Made by a program: the position numbers and the translations under genes. From positions 248,001-312,000 of the forward strand of contig CAWFOR010000020.1 in assembly GCA_963817485.1 (NCBI GenBank): a stretch of DNA of 64,000 nt, read 5' to 3'. The stretch comes from Hyphomicrobium_A sp963817485 (GTDB lineage Bacteria; Pseudomonadota; Alphaproteobacteria; Rhizobiales; Hyphomicrobiaceae). The notes below the pieces were generated by a model. It saw nothing but the letters and a program-made list of their open reading frames with translations, ran no database searches and was not told the origin of the DNA. Positions 1 through 8,102 of the stretch are shown in pieces (positions within the stretch are counted from its first letter, which is position 1; each line of letters opens with the position of its first letter).

Positions 1-289
1 CACGCGCGGCTTCTGCATCGGCCACGTGGGGCCGGAGGCGGCCGTCGGCGGTCCGATCGGCCTGCTGAAAGATGGCGACATTATTTCGATCGACGCCGAC
101 AAGGGCACGCTTGACGTGGAAGTCGACGCCGCGGAGCTGGCGGCGAGGGCGAAAGTGTGGCGAGCGCCGCCCAATCCCTACCAAAGTGGTGCGCTAAGAA
201 AATACGCAAATCAGGTCGGGCCGGCGCGTAATGGCGCCGTGACCCACGCGGGCGGCAAAGCGGAAGTGGTCTGTTATGCGGACATCTAG
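1..289 (+). CDS. ilvD: Dihydroxy-acid dehydratase, C-terminal fragment
   Basis: This is the last ~95 codons of an ilvD gene that begins before the window. The readable frame starts at base 2. The product dehydrates 2,3-dihydroxy acids to 2-keto acids in valine, leucine and isoleucine synthesis, using an Fe-S cluster. The visible part matches the IlvD C-terminus: a segment reading GFCIGHVGPEAAVGGPIG, then LLKDGDIISID, and a terminal KYANQVGPARNGAVTH block. The upstream cluster ligands cannot be checked here. Its stop overlaps the start of the next gene by 14 bases, which suggests coupled translation. Confidence 0.95.
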   Translation, partial: TRGFCIGHVGPEAAVGGPIGLLKDGDIISIDADKGTLDVEVDAAELAARAKVWRAPPNPYQSGALRKYANQVGPARNGAVTHAGGKAEVVCYADI

Positions 290-1295
290 GCAGACGATCG
301 GGGGTATCCTCGCGGGGCTCGCGCTGTGTCTCAGCGCTCTCTGCGTCGCGGCCGCGCCGGGCAACTACCGCTCGCCGCAGGACGCGCTCGACCAGGGCAT
401 CGGCGCCTTCAACGGCGGCTACTACGAGATCGCCATTCCGGCGCTCGAGTATGCGGCCGAGGCGAAGCTGTTCCTCGCGCCTTACTATCTTGCCCGCATC
501 TACGCCGACAACAACGGCTCGCACACCGACCACGCCAAGGCTTACGAACTCTACATGAAGATCGCCGAGGAGCACACCGACGTCGATCCCGACGACGATC
601 AGCGCGCACCCTACGTGGCGAAGGCGATGACGCAGATCGCCGGCTACCTGCAGAGCGGGTTGCCGGAGGCGGGCGTGAAGCCGAATGCGCGCATTGCGGC
701 GGAGTACCTGCGCGAGGCCGCGCAGTTCTTCCGCGACGAGGACGCGCAATTCGAGTTGGCGAAATTGTATCTCCGCGGCGACGGCATCGAGAGCGACGTG
801 CCCTACGCAAAGCACTGGCTGTCGGTGCTGAGCCAGAAGGGCCATCCCGGCGCGCAGGCGTTCCTCGCCGATCTGTTGTGGCGCGGGAAGTACATGCAGG
901 CCGATCCCGTGCGCGCGCTCGCGCTCATCTCGGTCGCGGTTGCGAACGCGCCGCCCTACGAGCGCGTGTGGATCGAGGACATCTACCAGAACATCTATTG
1001 CGGCGCGGCGCAGGGCATCCGCAAACAGGCGACGGGCCTCGTCGCCGACTGGCGCACGCGCTACGGCCGCAAGCCGGATGAGGTGCGTGACCGCACCGGC
1101 CTTGCTGCGCTCAGCACGCAAGCCGTGCGCACCTGCCAGGATGGCGAACCGGTGCCCTTCGATATGGGCGTCGTATCGGCGCAGCCGGGCAAGGCCGTGC
1201 CGCCGCCGGGGCAGCAGGACTTCGTCAAGGGCGCGGCCAGCCCCGGCATGCGCGACGTCGGCGCCAGCGTCACCACGCCGGCTCCCGGGCAATAA
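276..1295 (+). CDS. exoR: ExoR-like periplasmic Sel1-repeat protein
   Basis: A 339-residue exported protein with a signal peptide (about residues 1-27, hydrophobic LAGLALCLSALCVAAA) and Sel1/TPR-type helical repeats at roughly 50-230. The pattern AKAYELYMKIAEEH, the AGYLQSGLPEAGVKPN block, AQFELAKLYLRGDG and KHWLSVLSQKGHPGAQAFL follow rhizobial ExoR, which I know as a periplasmic inhibitor of the ExoS-ChvI two-component system controlling exopolysaccharide and envelope genes. It is longer than rhizobial ExoR (about 268 residues) because of a Pro/Gly-rich tail of about 60 residues. The ATG overlaps the ilvD stop. Family match is by eye. The role here is inferred, and no exoS or chvI lies in the window. 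Confidence 0.75.
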   Translation: MRTSRQTIGGILAGLALCLSALCVAAAPGNYRSPQDALDQGIGAFNGGYYEIAIPALEYAAEAKLFLAPYYLARIYADNNGSHTDHAKAYELYMKIAEEHTDVDPDDDQRAPYVAKAMTQIAGYLQSGLPEAGVKPNARIAAEYLREAAQFFRDEDAQFELAKLYLRGDGIESDVPYAKHWLSVLSQKGHPGAQAFLADLLWRGKYMQADPVRALALISVAVANAPPYERVWIEDIYQNIYCGAAQGIRKQATGLVADWRTRYGRKPDEVRDRTGLAALSTQAVRTCQDGEPVPFDMGVVSAQPGKAVPPPGQQDFVKGAASPGMRDVGASVTTPAPGQ

Positions 1296-1325
1296 TCTTT
1301 TCAAGCGAGCTAGCGATCGTTGGCC

Positions 1326-1348
1326 ACGCGCCGGTCATGCCGGCGCGT
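1326..1348. terminator. Hairpin between convergent exoR-like and macro genes
   Basis: A perfect 9-bp inverted repeat (ACGCGCCGG, 5-nt loop, CCGGCGCGT) sits between two convergent genes and overlaps the stop of the macro-domain gene. There is no T-tract, so a role as a bidirectional terminator is inferred from structure and position. Confidence 0.5.
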
Positions 1349-1865
1349 CGACGAGCCGGCGCAGGCAATTGGCCGCCATGGTGTCGAAGGCGACGAGCTT
1401 GATGTGGAGCCCCGCAGCCGCGCCCTCCTTGCGACATACCTCGACCGCCGTGCGGCAGGCTTCCTCCAGGGGATAGCCGAAGAGGCCCGTGCTGATGGAA
1501 GGAAACGCGATCGACGCGCAGCCATTGTCGGCGGCAAGCTTGATCGATGCGGCGTAGGCCGAGGCGAGCAGGCGGCGTGCCTCGGCCGGGTCATGCTTGG
1601 AATAGACGGGACCGACGGCGTGGATGATGTACTTCGCCGTCTTGATGCCGAACGCCGGCGTGATCACGGCCGAGCCGGTCGGGCACTCGCCAATGGCGCG
1701 GCAGGCCGCGGTCAGCTCAGCGACTCCGGCCGCCCTGAAGATCGCGCCGCAGACGCCGCCGCCCGCGAGTAGCACGCTGTTGGCGGCGTTGACGATGGCA
1801 TCCGCCTCGATCCTCGTCAGATCGCCTTCGGTCACGGAGAGCTGGAAGGCGGCGGGATCAGGCAT
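1335..1865 (-). CDS. Macro-domain protein (ADP-ribose/O-acetyl-ADP-ribose family)
   Basis: A single macro domain of 176 residues, the usual length for stand-alone MacroD/YmdB-type proteins that bind ADP-ribose and often deacetylate O-acetyl-ADP-ribose or remove ADP-ribose from proteins. Visible family elements are IEADAIVNAANSVLLAGGG near residues 18-37, the loop FPSISTGLFGYPLEEA near 121-136, and AVITPAFGIKTAKYIIHAVG. In active MacroD enzymes the segment after the glycines reads GGGVDGAIH. Here it reads GGGVCGAIF, so the catalytic-site Asp is Cys and the following His is Phe. Binding is likely kept, while catalysis is uncertain. It stands alone on the minus strand, convergent with the exoR-like gene. 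Confidence 0.9.
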   Translation of the reverse strand: MPDPAAFQLSVTEGDLTRIEADAIVNAANSVLLAGGGVCGAIFRAAGVAELTAACRAIGECPTGSAVITPAFGIKTAKYIIHAVGPVYSKHDPAEARRLLASAYAASIKLAADNGCASIAFPSISTGLFGYPLEEACRTAVEVCRKEGAAAGLHIKLVAFDTMAANCLRRLVDAPA

Positions 1866-1963
1866 GCCGGCGATGCTGTGCCGCGCGAGCTAGGCGCGAG
1901 GGAATGCGATCAGGACCGCATCCGCGCAGGCGGATACGGTCCCAAAAGGTTTGAAAGCCAGGT

Positions 1964-2407
1964 TCAGTGGCGCGAGAGGCTGAGCGCGGCAGAGGCGCCG
2001 TCGCCCGAAAGGCTCACGTCCTGGCTCGAGCCGTGCACGGCCACGCGAATGGTCCCATGCACGTTGAAGTCGGAGTTGAAGAAGCTTCCGCGATAGCGGC
2101 CTTCGCTTACCTTGTAGACGGTCGCCGTCTGCGAGGCTTTGCCGGCGCTCGTCGCGCACGTCGCCGACAGCGAGTACGCATCGCCACCGGCGCGGCTGTA
2201 GTTGGCATGGCAGCGCGCCTTCTCCTTGTTGCCGTTGGAGAAGGAAACCCAACCGCCCCCGCTCCAGGAGCCGGCGAGAGAGCCGGTATCCGGCGTGGCC
2301 TTCGCCATGGCGCCGGTTGCGACGAGCAACGCCAACGGCACGAGCGAGAGTTTGCGCACGCAAACGCGCGCAGCATTCGAAATGTTTTGTGAGAGCTGTC
2401 TGTTCAT
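1964..2407 (-). CDS. Secreted protein of unknown function
   Basis: A 147-residue exported protein with a signal peptide (about residues 1-35, core LVPLALLVATGAMA). The mature part contains a GSWSGGGWVSFSNGNKEKARCHANYS stretch that I associate with small secreted rhizobial proteins without assigned function, two cysteines near residues 68 and 84 that could pair, and a beta-rich C-terminal half. No catalytic motif is visible. The ATG at 2407 reads away from the TPR gene at 2823, leaving about 400 bases between the divergent starts. It is probably a single-gene unit. I do not assign a function. Confidence 0.7.
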   Translation of the reverse strand: MNRQLSQNISNAARVCVRKLSLVPLALLVATGAMAKATPDTGSLAGSWSGGGWVSFSNGNKEKARCHANYSRAGGDAYSLSATCATSAGKASQTATVYKVSEGRYRGSFFNSDFNVHGTIRVAVHGSSQDVSLSGDGASAALSLSRH

Positions 2408-2822
2408 GGCTTACCTTCGAAAGGCAAAATGGCCAAGCGATACGCCGCAGAGATTACATGAGATGGGCGCTGCGGACACGGGACGCAAGACGATGTCCAC
2501 ACACGCCTCTCAAGCTCGCGACAATCGCCGAAATTCGTAACGAGACGCTGAACGGTCTTGCCGTCGAATGTGGCGACCACCGCACTGCAAATCGCGTCTC
2601 ATGGCTCGCCACAATCTTCGGATGAGCCGGAATTACGGGCCTTTCAACGGGGTCGGACCGGTCGACCGCACTTCATTGCGCGCGCGATTGCTGCACTGCG
2701 CTGTTCCCCCGGGAACAGTGGAGATGGTGGGTTTCACGTAAACAGCGACGCTAGGATTTGCTGCAGGCCGCAAAGCCACAGCAACACGCAAATCAAGCAG
2801 AGTGCATAGGAGACCCCTCATC
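2408..2822. other. Intergenic region between divergent genes
   Basis: About 415 bases between a minus-strand secreted-protein gene and a plus-strand TPR gene. Short open frames here show no family resemblance. The region presumably carries both promoters, but I see no convincing -35/-10 pair, RNA gene or repeat. Confidence 0.5.
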
Positions 2823-3779
2823 ATGCGCGCCGCATATCTCGGTGCCGGGCTGCTTCTGCTGGCCGGCTTGGCAAGCCCGGTCTTCGCCGGGATGGACGAG
2901 GACCTCGCCAACTGCACCGCGGCCAAGGGCCGGGACTCGGCTGACGCCTGCACCCGCGTCATGAACAGCGGCCGCCTCCCGCGGGAGCAGTTCTACATCG
3001 GTTACTTCAACCGCGGCGCCGGCTACCGCAAGGCGGGAGACCTCGATGCCGCGCTTGCCGACTTCAATCGCGTCGTCTCGCTCAATCCCGATTTCGCCCG
3101 CGCCTTCCACGCGCGCGGCCTCGTGCGCGACGAGCAGGACCAGCCCGACAAGGCACTCGAGGACGTCGATCGCGCCATCAAGATCAGCACCAAGGATTGG
3201 ACCGCCTACTACACGCGCGCGGCCATGCGGCGCGCCAAGCAGGACTACGACGGCGCCATGGCCGACATCGAGAAGGCCGCCGACCTGAAGCCCAAGCAGG
3301 CGCAGGTGGGGCTGATGCGGGCGCTGCTGAAGTCCGACAAGGGCGACTATGATGCGGCGCGTGCGGAGGCCGGCAAGCTCATCGACGACGGCGATGCGAA
3401 GGCTGCGGCCTACTATGTGCGCGCCTCAATCGCGTTCGATGAGCACGATCTCGACGCCGCCACCACCGACGTCGACAAGGCGCTCGACCTGAAGGACACG
3501 CTGGCCGCCGCGCTGCTCTTGAAGGGCCGCATCCTCGAAGCCCGCGGCGACAAGGCCGGCGCCAAGGCGCGCTACCAGCAGGCGCTTGCACAGCCGTCGA
3601 GCTATCTCGAGGGGCGCAGCGTGCAGCGCAAGGCACGCGACCGCATTAGCGCGCTCAACGGGATCGACGGCGTCGCCACTGCGGATGCCGCGCTCGATAC
3701 CAAGCCTGCGCGCAACGTCGGCTGCAAGCGCTTCCTGCCGGCGACGGGCGTGACCATCACCATCGATTGCGACAAGTGA
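2823..3779 (+). CDS. Periplasmic tetratricopeptide-repeat protein
   Basis: A 318-residue exported TPR protein. A signal peptide (GAGLLLLAGLASPVFA, residues 7-22) is followed by a short Cys-containing segment and at least four TPR units (about residues 55-270), e.g. GDLDAALADFNRVVSLNP and QPDKALEDVDRAIKIS. The C-terminus holds two cysteines. I chose ATG 2823 over the upstream GTG at 2802 because GGAG lies about 10 bases before it and the signal peptide then starts properly. TPRs mediate protein-protein contact, and the partner is unknown. It is followed 75 bases later by the patatin-like gene on the same strand. Confidence 0.85.
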   Translation: MRAAYLGAGLLLLAGLASPVFAGMDEDLANCTAAKGRDSADACTRVMNSGRLPREQFYIGYFNRGAGYRKAGDLDAALADFNRVVSLNPDFARAFHARGLVRDEQDQPDKALEDVDRAIKISTKDWTAYYTRAAMRRAKQDYDGAMADIEKAADLKPKQAQVGLMRALLKSDKGDYDAARAEAGKLIDDGDAKAAAYYVRASIAFDEHDLDAATTDVDKALDLKDTLAAALLLKGRILEARGDKAGAKARYQQALAQPSSYLEGRSVQRKARDRISALNGIDGVATADAALDTKPARNVGCKRFLPATGVTITIDCDK

Positions 3780-3854
3780 CCCAAGGCTCGTAACCCTCGG
3801 CGCGGCCGCCACTTGCCTTGACGCGTTTTGCCTGCAACTCTCGCGTCCGCAGGG

Positions 3855-5550
3855 ATGCGTGGGGTGCAGCGCGTGCTCAAGGGCGTGCTCAGGGGCGCAG
3901 TTTGGAGCTTTGCCGTGATTGGCGTCGCTGCCATCGCGGTGTTGGGCGTGCGTTGGTTGCGCATCGTGCCGCTCTACGAGCCGATCGGCCAGTGTATCAA
4001 GGGCGGCATCGATCTCAACGATCCCAAGCCGTTCGTGCAGCTTGAACCGGGCGGCACGGTTGTCGGGCTTGCGGCCTCGGGCGGGGGCAGCCGCGCGGCC
4101 TACCTCGCCGCCGCGATCCTGCGCGAGATGCGGGCGAGCAGTGCGCGCATCGACACGGGTGCGACTACCGAGGCGCGCTCGCTGCTCGATCAGATCGACG
4201 CGATGTCCGCCGTATCCGGTGGCGCGCTGACCGCTGCCTACTTCGTCGCTTACGGCGAGCAGCTTCGCTCGGCCGATGCCGACTCGCCCACCTGGCGCAG
4301 CTTCCTTGACAAGATGGCGCTGAGCTACCGGCTGCGGCAGTGGTACGGGCTTGCACTCATCGATCCGCGCGTCTGGGCCAAGTATCTGTTCAGCAACTAT
4401 CACCGCGGACTGCTGGCGCGCGACGACTACGACGCGACGCTCTTCCGCGGCGCCACGCTTGCCGATCTGCCCAGCCGTCCGGCGCTCTACCTGAACTCCT
4501 TTGACGTCGCCAACCACGTGCGCTTCGTTTTCTCCAGGCACTACATCGACACGGCCTTCTTCCAGCCGCGGGGCTATTGGGGGATGCTCAGCGCGCCGCA
4601 AGACCTGACGAGCGAGAACGACCTCACCTTCATCAATGTCGAGCCCGAGAGCGTGCGCCTCGCCGACGCCGTCACCGCCTCGTCCGCGTTCCCGTTCGCC
4701 TACCCGAACGTCGCGCTCAATCATTGCGGCACCAAGATCCTTTTTCAGGGCCGCCGCATCTTCCTCGCCGATGGCGCACTCGCCGACAATTCCGGCCTCG
4801 TCACGCTGCTGACGCAGCTTCGCGCCGCGCTCGAGGGAAGCGACGGCCCGCACAAGGTGCTGGTCATTGCCATCGACGCAACGCTCGACCGGCTCGACAC
4901 CAACGGCTCGCGCTTCCAGCAGCGCGGCAACGAGGATCGCTACGCCTACGAGAGCACGATCGTCGGCCACGGCGTGGAATTGATCGAGAGCAGCGGTCGC
5001 GCTCATGCAGGACCTCGGCACGAAATTCCTGGAGGGCAGTGGCGTCGAGACCGACCAGATCGACACCAACTGGCCCAACTCCCTGACCAAGCGAACGGGC
5101 ACGTGCGGCCCCGCGTCCAAGACCTCGTGGACGAACATGTTCGAGGACGGGCCGTCTTGCCGCGCGGCCGCTGATCATCCGACTCGGCCTGCGCGACGTC
5201 ATGAACCCGGACTTCGAGGGGCAGTACGGCGCCAACCTCGTGGGAAAGGAAGCGCGGTTCGATGAGCTGCTGCGCGCAAACGCCATCGCGGACGACAATT
5301 GGCAGGGCTTGCGCCAGCAACCTGCGGACGAGCACTCGCCGGCATCGACACCGATTTCGTGCTGACGGAGAAGAGCCGCCACGCACTCGACCTTGCGGCC
5401 TACCTGTTGGTCCAAGCCAAGCTCGCCGGCGACATCGCGACCTGGAACGAGGCCGTGCACGACATAAAGCCGGTGACCGGCGTCACCTGCCATGATGCCA
5501 CTGACCGCGGGCTAGAGGTCGAGCTCGACCCACGCCGGCACGTGGTCTGA
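3855..5550 (+). CDS. Membrane-anchored patatin-like phospholipase, frameshifted
   Basis: The protein begins with one membrane segment (FAVIGVAAIAVLGVRWL), then a patatin hydrolase domain: oxyanion loop GLAASGGGSRAAY, nucleophile elbow AVSGGA (Ser of the Ser-Asp dyad) and DGALADNSG with the catalytic Asp. Patatins deacylate phospholipids or other acyl lipids. All catalytic elements lie in the first intact ~380 codons. The C-terminal part is spread over three frames. The reading MQDLGTKFLEGSGV, then LIIRLGLRDVMNPDFEGQ, then LAGIDTDFVLTEKSRHALDL is restored by removing single extra bases near 4992, 5157, 5309 and 5319. The end overlaps the convergent xthA stop. It could be a true pseudogene, but the error pattern matches that in essential genes nearby. 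Confidence 0.75.
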
Positions 5551-6294
5551 CGGCCGCTCCCAGGCGCGCGTGAAGCGATCGACGCCCGCCGACACCAAGC
5601 GATCCGCCGCCTGCGGCGACAGGAGCAGGTGGTCGATGCGGATGCCGTCGTCCTTCTGGAAGGCGCCGGCCTGATAGTCCCAGAACGTGTAGATGCCGGG
5701 CTCGGGATGACAGAGCCGCACAGCGTCGGTGAGGCCCGTATTGACGAGCGTGCGGTAGGCGGCGCGGCTTTCCGGCTGGAACAGCGCATCGTTGGTCCAC
5801 GCCGCCGGCCGCTTGGCGTCGACGGGCTCGGGGATGACGTTGTAGTCGCCGGCGAGCACGAGCGGCAGCTCGTCGGCCAGCAGCACGCGTGCGCGCTCCT
5901 GCAGCCGCTTCAGCCAGCCGAGCTTGTAGGAGAACTTGTCCGTGCCGGTCGGGTTGCCGTTGGGTGCGTAGATCGAGGCGACCTTGAGCACGCCGCTCTT
6001 GGTCGAGACGGTCGCCTCAATGTAGCGGGAGTGATCGTCGCCCTCGTGGCCGGGAAGCCGCGCCGCCACCTCGTCGAAGGGCAGCTTGGAGAGGATGGCG
6101 ACGCCGTTGAAGCCCTTCTGCCCGTGGACGGCGACGTTGTAGCCGAGCTCCTCGAAGGCGGCGCCGGGAAAGCCCTCGTCGACGCTCTTGATCTCCTGCA
6201 GGCAGATCACATCGGGCGCCGCCTGGCGCAGGTAGGCGACGGCCGATTCGAGCCGCGCCTTCACGCCGTTGATGTTCCAGGTTGCGACTTTCAT
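5512..6294 (-). CDS. xthA: Exodeoxyribonuclease III
   Basis: A 260-residue AP endonuclease/3' exonuclease of the ExoIII family, which cuts DNA 5' to abasic sites in base excision repair and trims blocked 3' ends. The signature residues are visible: Asn in MKVATWNINGVKAR, the metal-binding Glu in CLQEIKS, SIYAPNGN, GDYNVIPEP with the active-site Asp and Asn, RIDHLLLS, and the terminal SDHVPAWVEL with the catalytic His. Length is normal. It opens the conserved Hyphomicrobiales block, reading in the same direction as erpA 74 bases upstream, so the two may be cotranscribed. Confidence 0.96.
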   Translation of the reverse strand: MKVATWNINGVKARLESAVAYLRQAAPDVICLQEIKSVDEGFPGAAFEELGYNVAVHGQKGFNGVAILSKLPFDEVAARLPGHEGDDHSRYIEATVSTKSGVLKVASIYAPNGNPTGTDKFSYKLGWLKRLQERARVLLADELPLVLAGDYNVIPEPVDAKRPAAWTNDALFQPESRAAYRTLVNTGLTDAVRLCHPEPGIYTFWDYQAGAFQKDDGIRIDHLLLSPQAADRLVSAGVDRFTRAWERPSDHVPAWVELDL

Positions 6295-6368
6295 GGCTTC
6301 GGCGCTGCCCGTGGCTCAAGCGGCCCAGGCGTAAGCCAGAATCGAGGGGCTTACCAGCGCATCGCGCG

Positions 6369-6698
6369 TCAGAGCGAGAAGCTGGTGCCGCAGCCGCAGG
6401 AGGCCGTCGCCTTCGGGTTGGTGATGCGGAAGGAGGAGCCGATGAGGTCGTCGACGAAGTCGATCTCGGAGCCGGCCAGGTAGCCGAGCGACACCTGATC
6501 GATCACGACCTTGGCGCCGGACCGCTCCAGCACCACGTCGTCGGGCGCCGGGGCCGGCACGAGGTCGAACTTGTACTGGAAGCCCGAGCAGCCGCCGCCT
6601 TCGACGCTGACGCGAAGCGCGCGTGCGGCCGCCTCGCCGGCGACGATCTCGGCGATGCGTTTGGCGGCGCGGTCGGTGACGGTTACGGTCTGGGTCAT
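6369..6698 (-). CDS. erpA: Iron-sulfur cluster insertion protein ErpA (A-type carrier)
   Basis: A 109-residue HesB/IscA-type protein that carries Fe-S clusters to apoproteins. The three conserved cysteines are present: one in EGGGCSGFQYKF and two in ASCGCGTSFSL at the C-terminus. The CGCGxSF ending and length fit the ErpA subgroup, which in alphaproteobacteria sits next to dgt and xthA as here. It diverges from dgt, with 64 bases between starts, so promoters for both must lie there. Confidence 0.93.
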   Translation of the reverse strand: MTQTVTVTDRAAKRIAEIVAGEAAARALRVSVEGGGCSGFQYKFDLVPAPAPDDVVLERSGAKVVIDQVSLGYLAGSEIDFVDDLIGSSFRITNPKATASCGCGTSFSL

Positions 6699-6762
6699 CG
6701 GTGGGTCTCTCTAGGGGCGCCCTTGCCGGGCGGCCACGTCTCACCTTAAGGAAGATAAGCGC

Positions 6763-8055
6763 GTGCCGGGCCAAGTCAAAGCCCCGCAGAAGCCCGGCAG
6801 CGAGCGATTGCCCCCTTTGAGCGCGACAGCCAACAGGAATCGGCCGCCGGCAGGCGATTACGGCGCGGGCCTCCCTCCCGGCGCGCGTGAGCCGGGGCCT
6901 TATGCCGCGAGCGCGATTGCGAGCCGCGGGCGCCTGCATGCCGAATCGGAGTGCACCACCCGCAGCCCCTTTCAGCGCGATCGCGATCGCATCCTCCATG
7001 CCACGGCCTTCCGCCGGCTGACGCACAAGACGCAGGTGTTCGTCTTCCACGAGGGCGACCACTACCGGACGCGGCTCACGCATTCGCTCGAGGTGGCGCA
7101 GATCGCGCGCACGGTCGCCCGCCAGCTCCGGCTCGACGAGGACCTCGCCGAGGCGATTGCGCTGGCGCACGATCTCGGCCATCCGCCGTTCGGCCATGCC
7201 GGCGAGCGGGCGCTCGACCGGGTGATGCAGGCGTTCGGCGGGTTCGACCATAACGCCCAGAGCCTGCGCGTCGTCACGGCGCTGGAGCGCAAGTACGCGG
7301 GCTTCGACGGCCTCAATCTCACGTGGGAGACGCTCGAAGGTCTCGCCAAGCACAACGGCCCGGAGGCTGAGGCCTCGACGAGCGCGGTCGCCAAGATCGC
7401 GCGCAGGTTTGAGGCCTGGCACAGCCTCGAGCTTGCGACTTACCCGTCCGCGGAGGCGCAGGTCGCCGCGCTGTCGGACGACATCGCGTACGTATCGCAC
7501 GACATTGACGACGGGCTACGCGCGGGCCTCATTGCGCTTTCCGACCTCGAGGCCCAGCCGCTCGTCGGGCCGGCGGTGGCGGAGGCTCGACAGGGCCGCG
7601 CCGTGGATGACGACGAGGGGCGGCGCGTGCACGAGATCACCCGGCGCATGATCACGGTGATGATCGCCGATCTCGTCGGCGAGACGCGCCGCCGGCTCGG
7701 CGCGCTCGAACCTCGCTCGCCCGACGACATCCGCGCCAGCGGCAGCCCGACGGCAGCGTTCTCGGACGCCATGGCGTCCGACATCGCCCGGCTCAAGGGC
7801 TTTCTCCTGCAGCGCGTCTACCGGCACGAGCGCGTGATGGGGATCATGCGCGATGCCGAAGCCATCGTGCGCGACCTATTCGCCCGCTTTCTGGACGAGC
7901 CGGCCGCAATGCCGCCGACGTGGCGGGCCGCGGCGCGGGATTTGCGCGAACGCAGGCTCGCCCGCCTCATTGCCGACTTTGTCGCCGGCATGACCGACCG
8001 CTACGCGCTCGGCGAGCACCGGCGGCTGTTTGACGCCACCCCCAATTTGCGTTAG
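6763..8055 (+). CDS. dgt: dGTPase-like triphosphohydrolase (HD domain)
   Basis: A 430-residue deoxynucleoside triphosphate triphosphohydrolase-like protein, which releases tripolyphosphate from dNTPs. The HD-domain ligands are in HYRTRLTHSLEVAQIA (first His), IALAHDLGHPPFGHAGE (HD pair) and DDIAYVSHDIDDG (final Asp). The start is GTG 6763, with AAGGAAG about 8 bases upstream. No earlier start gives a better fit. It is followed by argS 47 bases downstream, the standard order in this bacterial group. Substrate preference cannot be told from sequence. Confidence 0.94.
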   Translation: MPGQVKAPQKPGSERLPPLSATANRNRPPAGDYGAGLPPGAREPGPYAASAIASRGRLHAESECTTRSPFQRDRDRILHATAFRRLTHKTQVFVFHEGDHYRTRLTHSLEVAQIARTVARQLRLDEDLAEAIALAHDLGHPPFGHAGERALDRVMQAFGGFDHNAQSLRVVTALERKYAGFDGLNLTWETLEGLAKHNGPEAEASTSAVAKIARRFEAWHSLELATYPSAEAQVAALSDDIAYVSHDIDDGLRAGLIALSDLEAQPLVGPAVAEARQGRAVDDDEGRRVHEITRRMITVMIADLVGETRRRLGALEPRSPDDIRASGSPTAAFSDAMASDIARLKGFLLQRVYRHERVMGIMRDAEAIVRDLFARFLDEPAAMPPTWRAAARDLRERRLARLIADFVAGMTDRYALGEHRRLFDATPNLR

Positions 8056-8102
8056 GCGGGCCGCGACTTAACAATAGCAATCGTCCAGGATCCGGAAGCC
8101 CG

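Noticed and set aside
2558..2809. 83-codon frame between the divergent genes
   Set aside because: Unconserved composition, no ribosome site and no recognisable motif.
3855..5550. Annotating the patatin-like gene as a pseudogene
   Set aside because: Its four breaks have the same extra-A/T-next-to-GC form as those in essential genes nearby, so decay is not shown.
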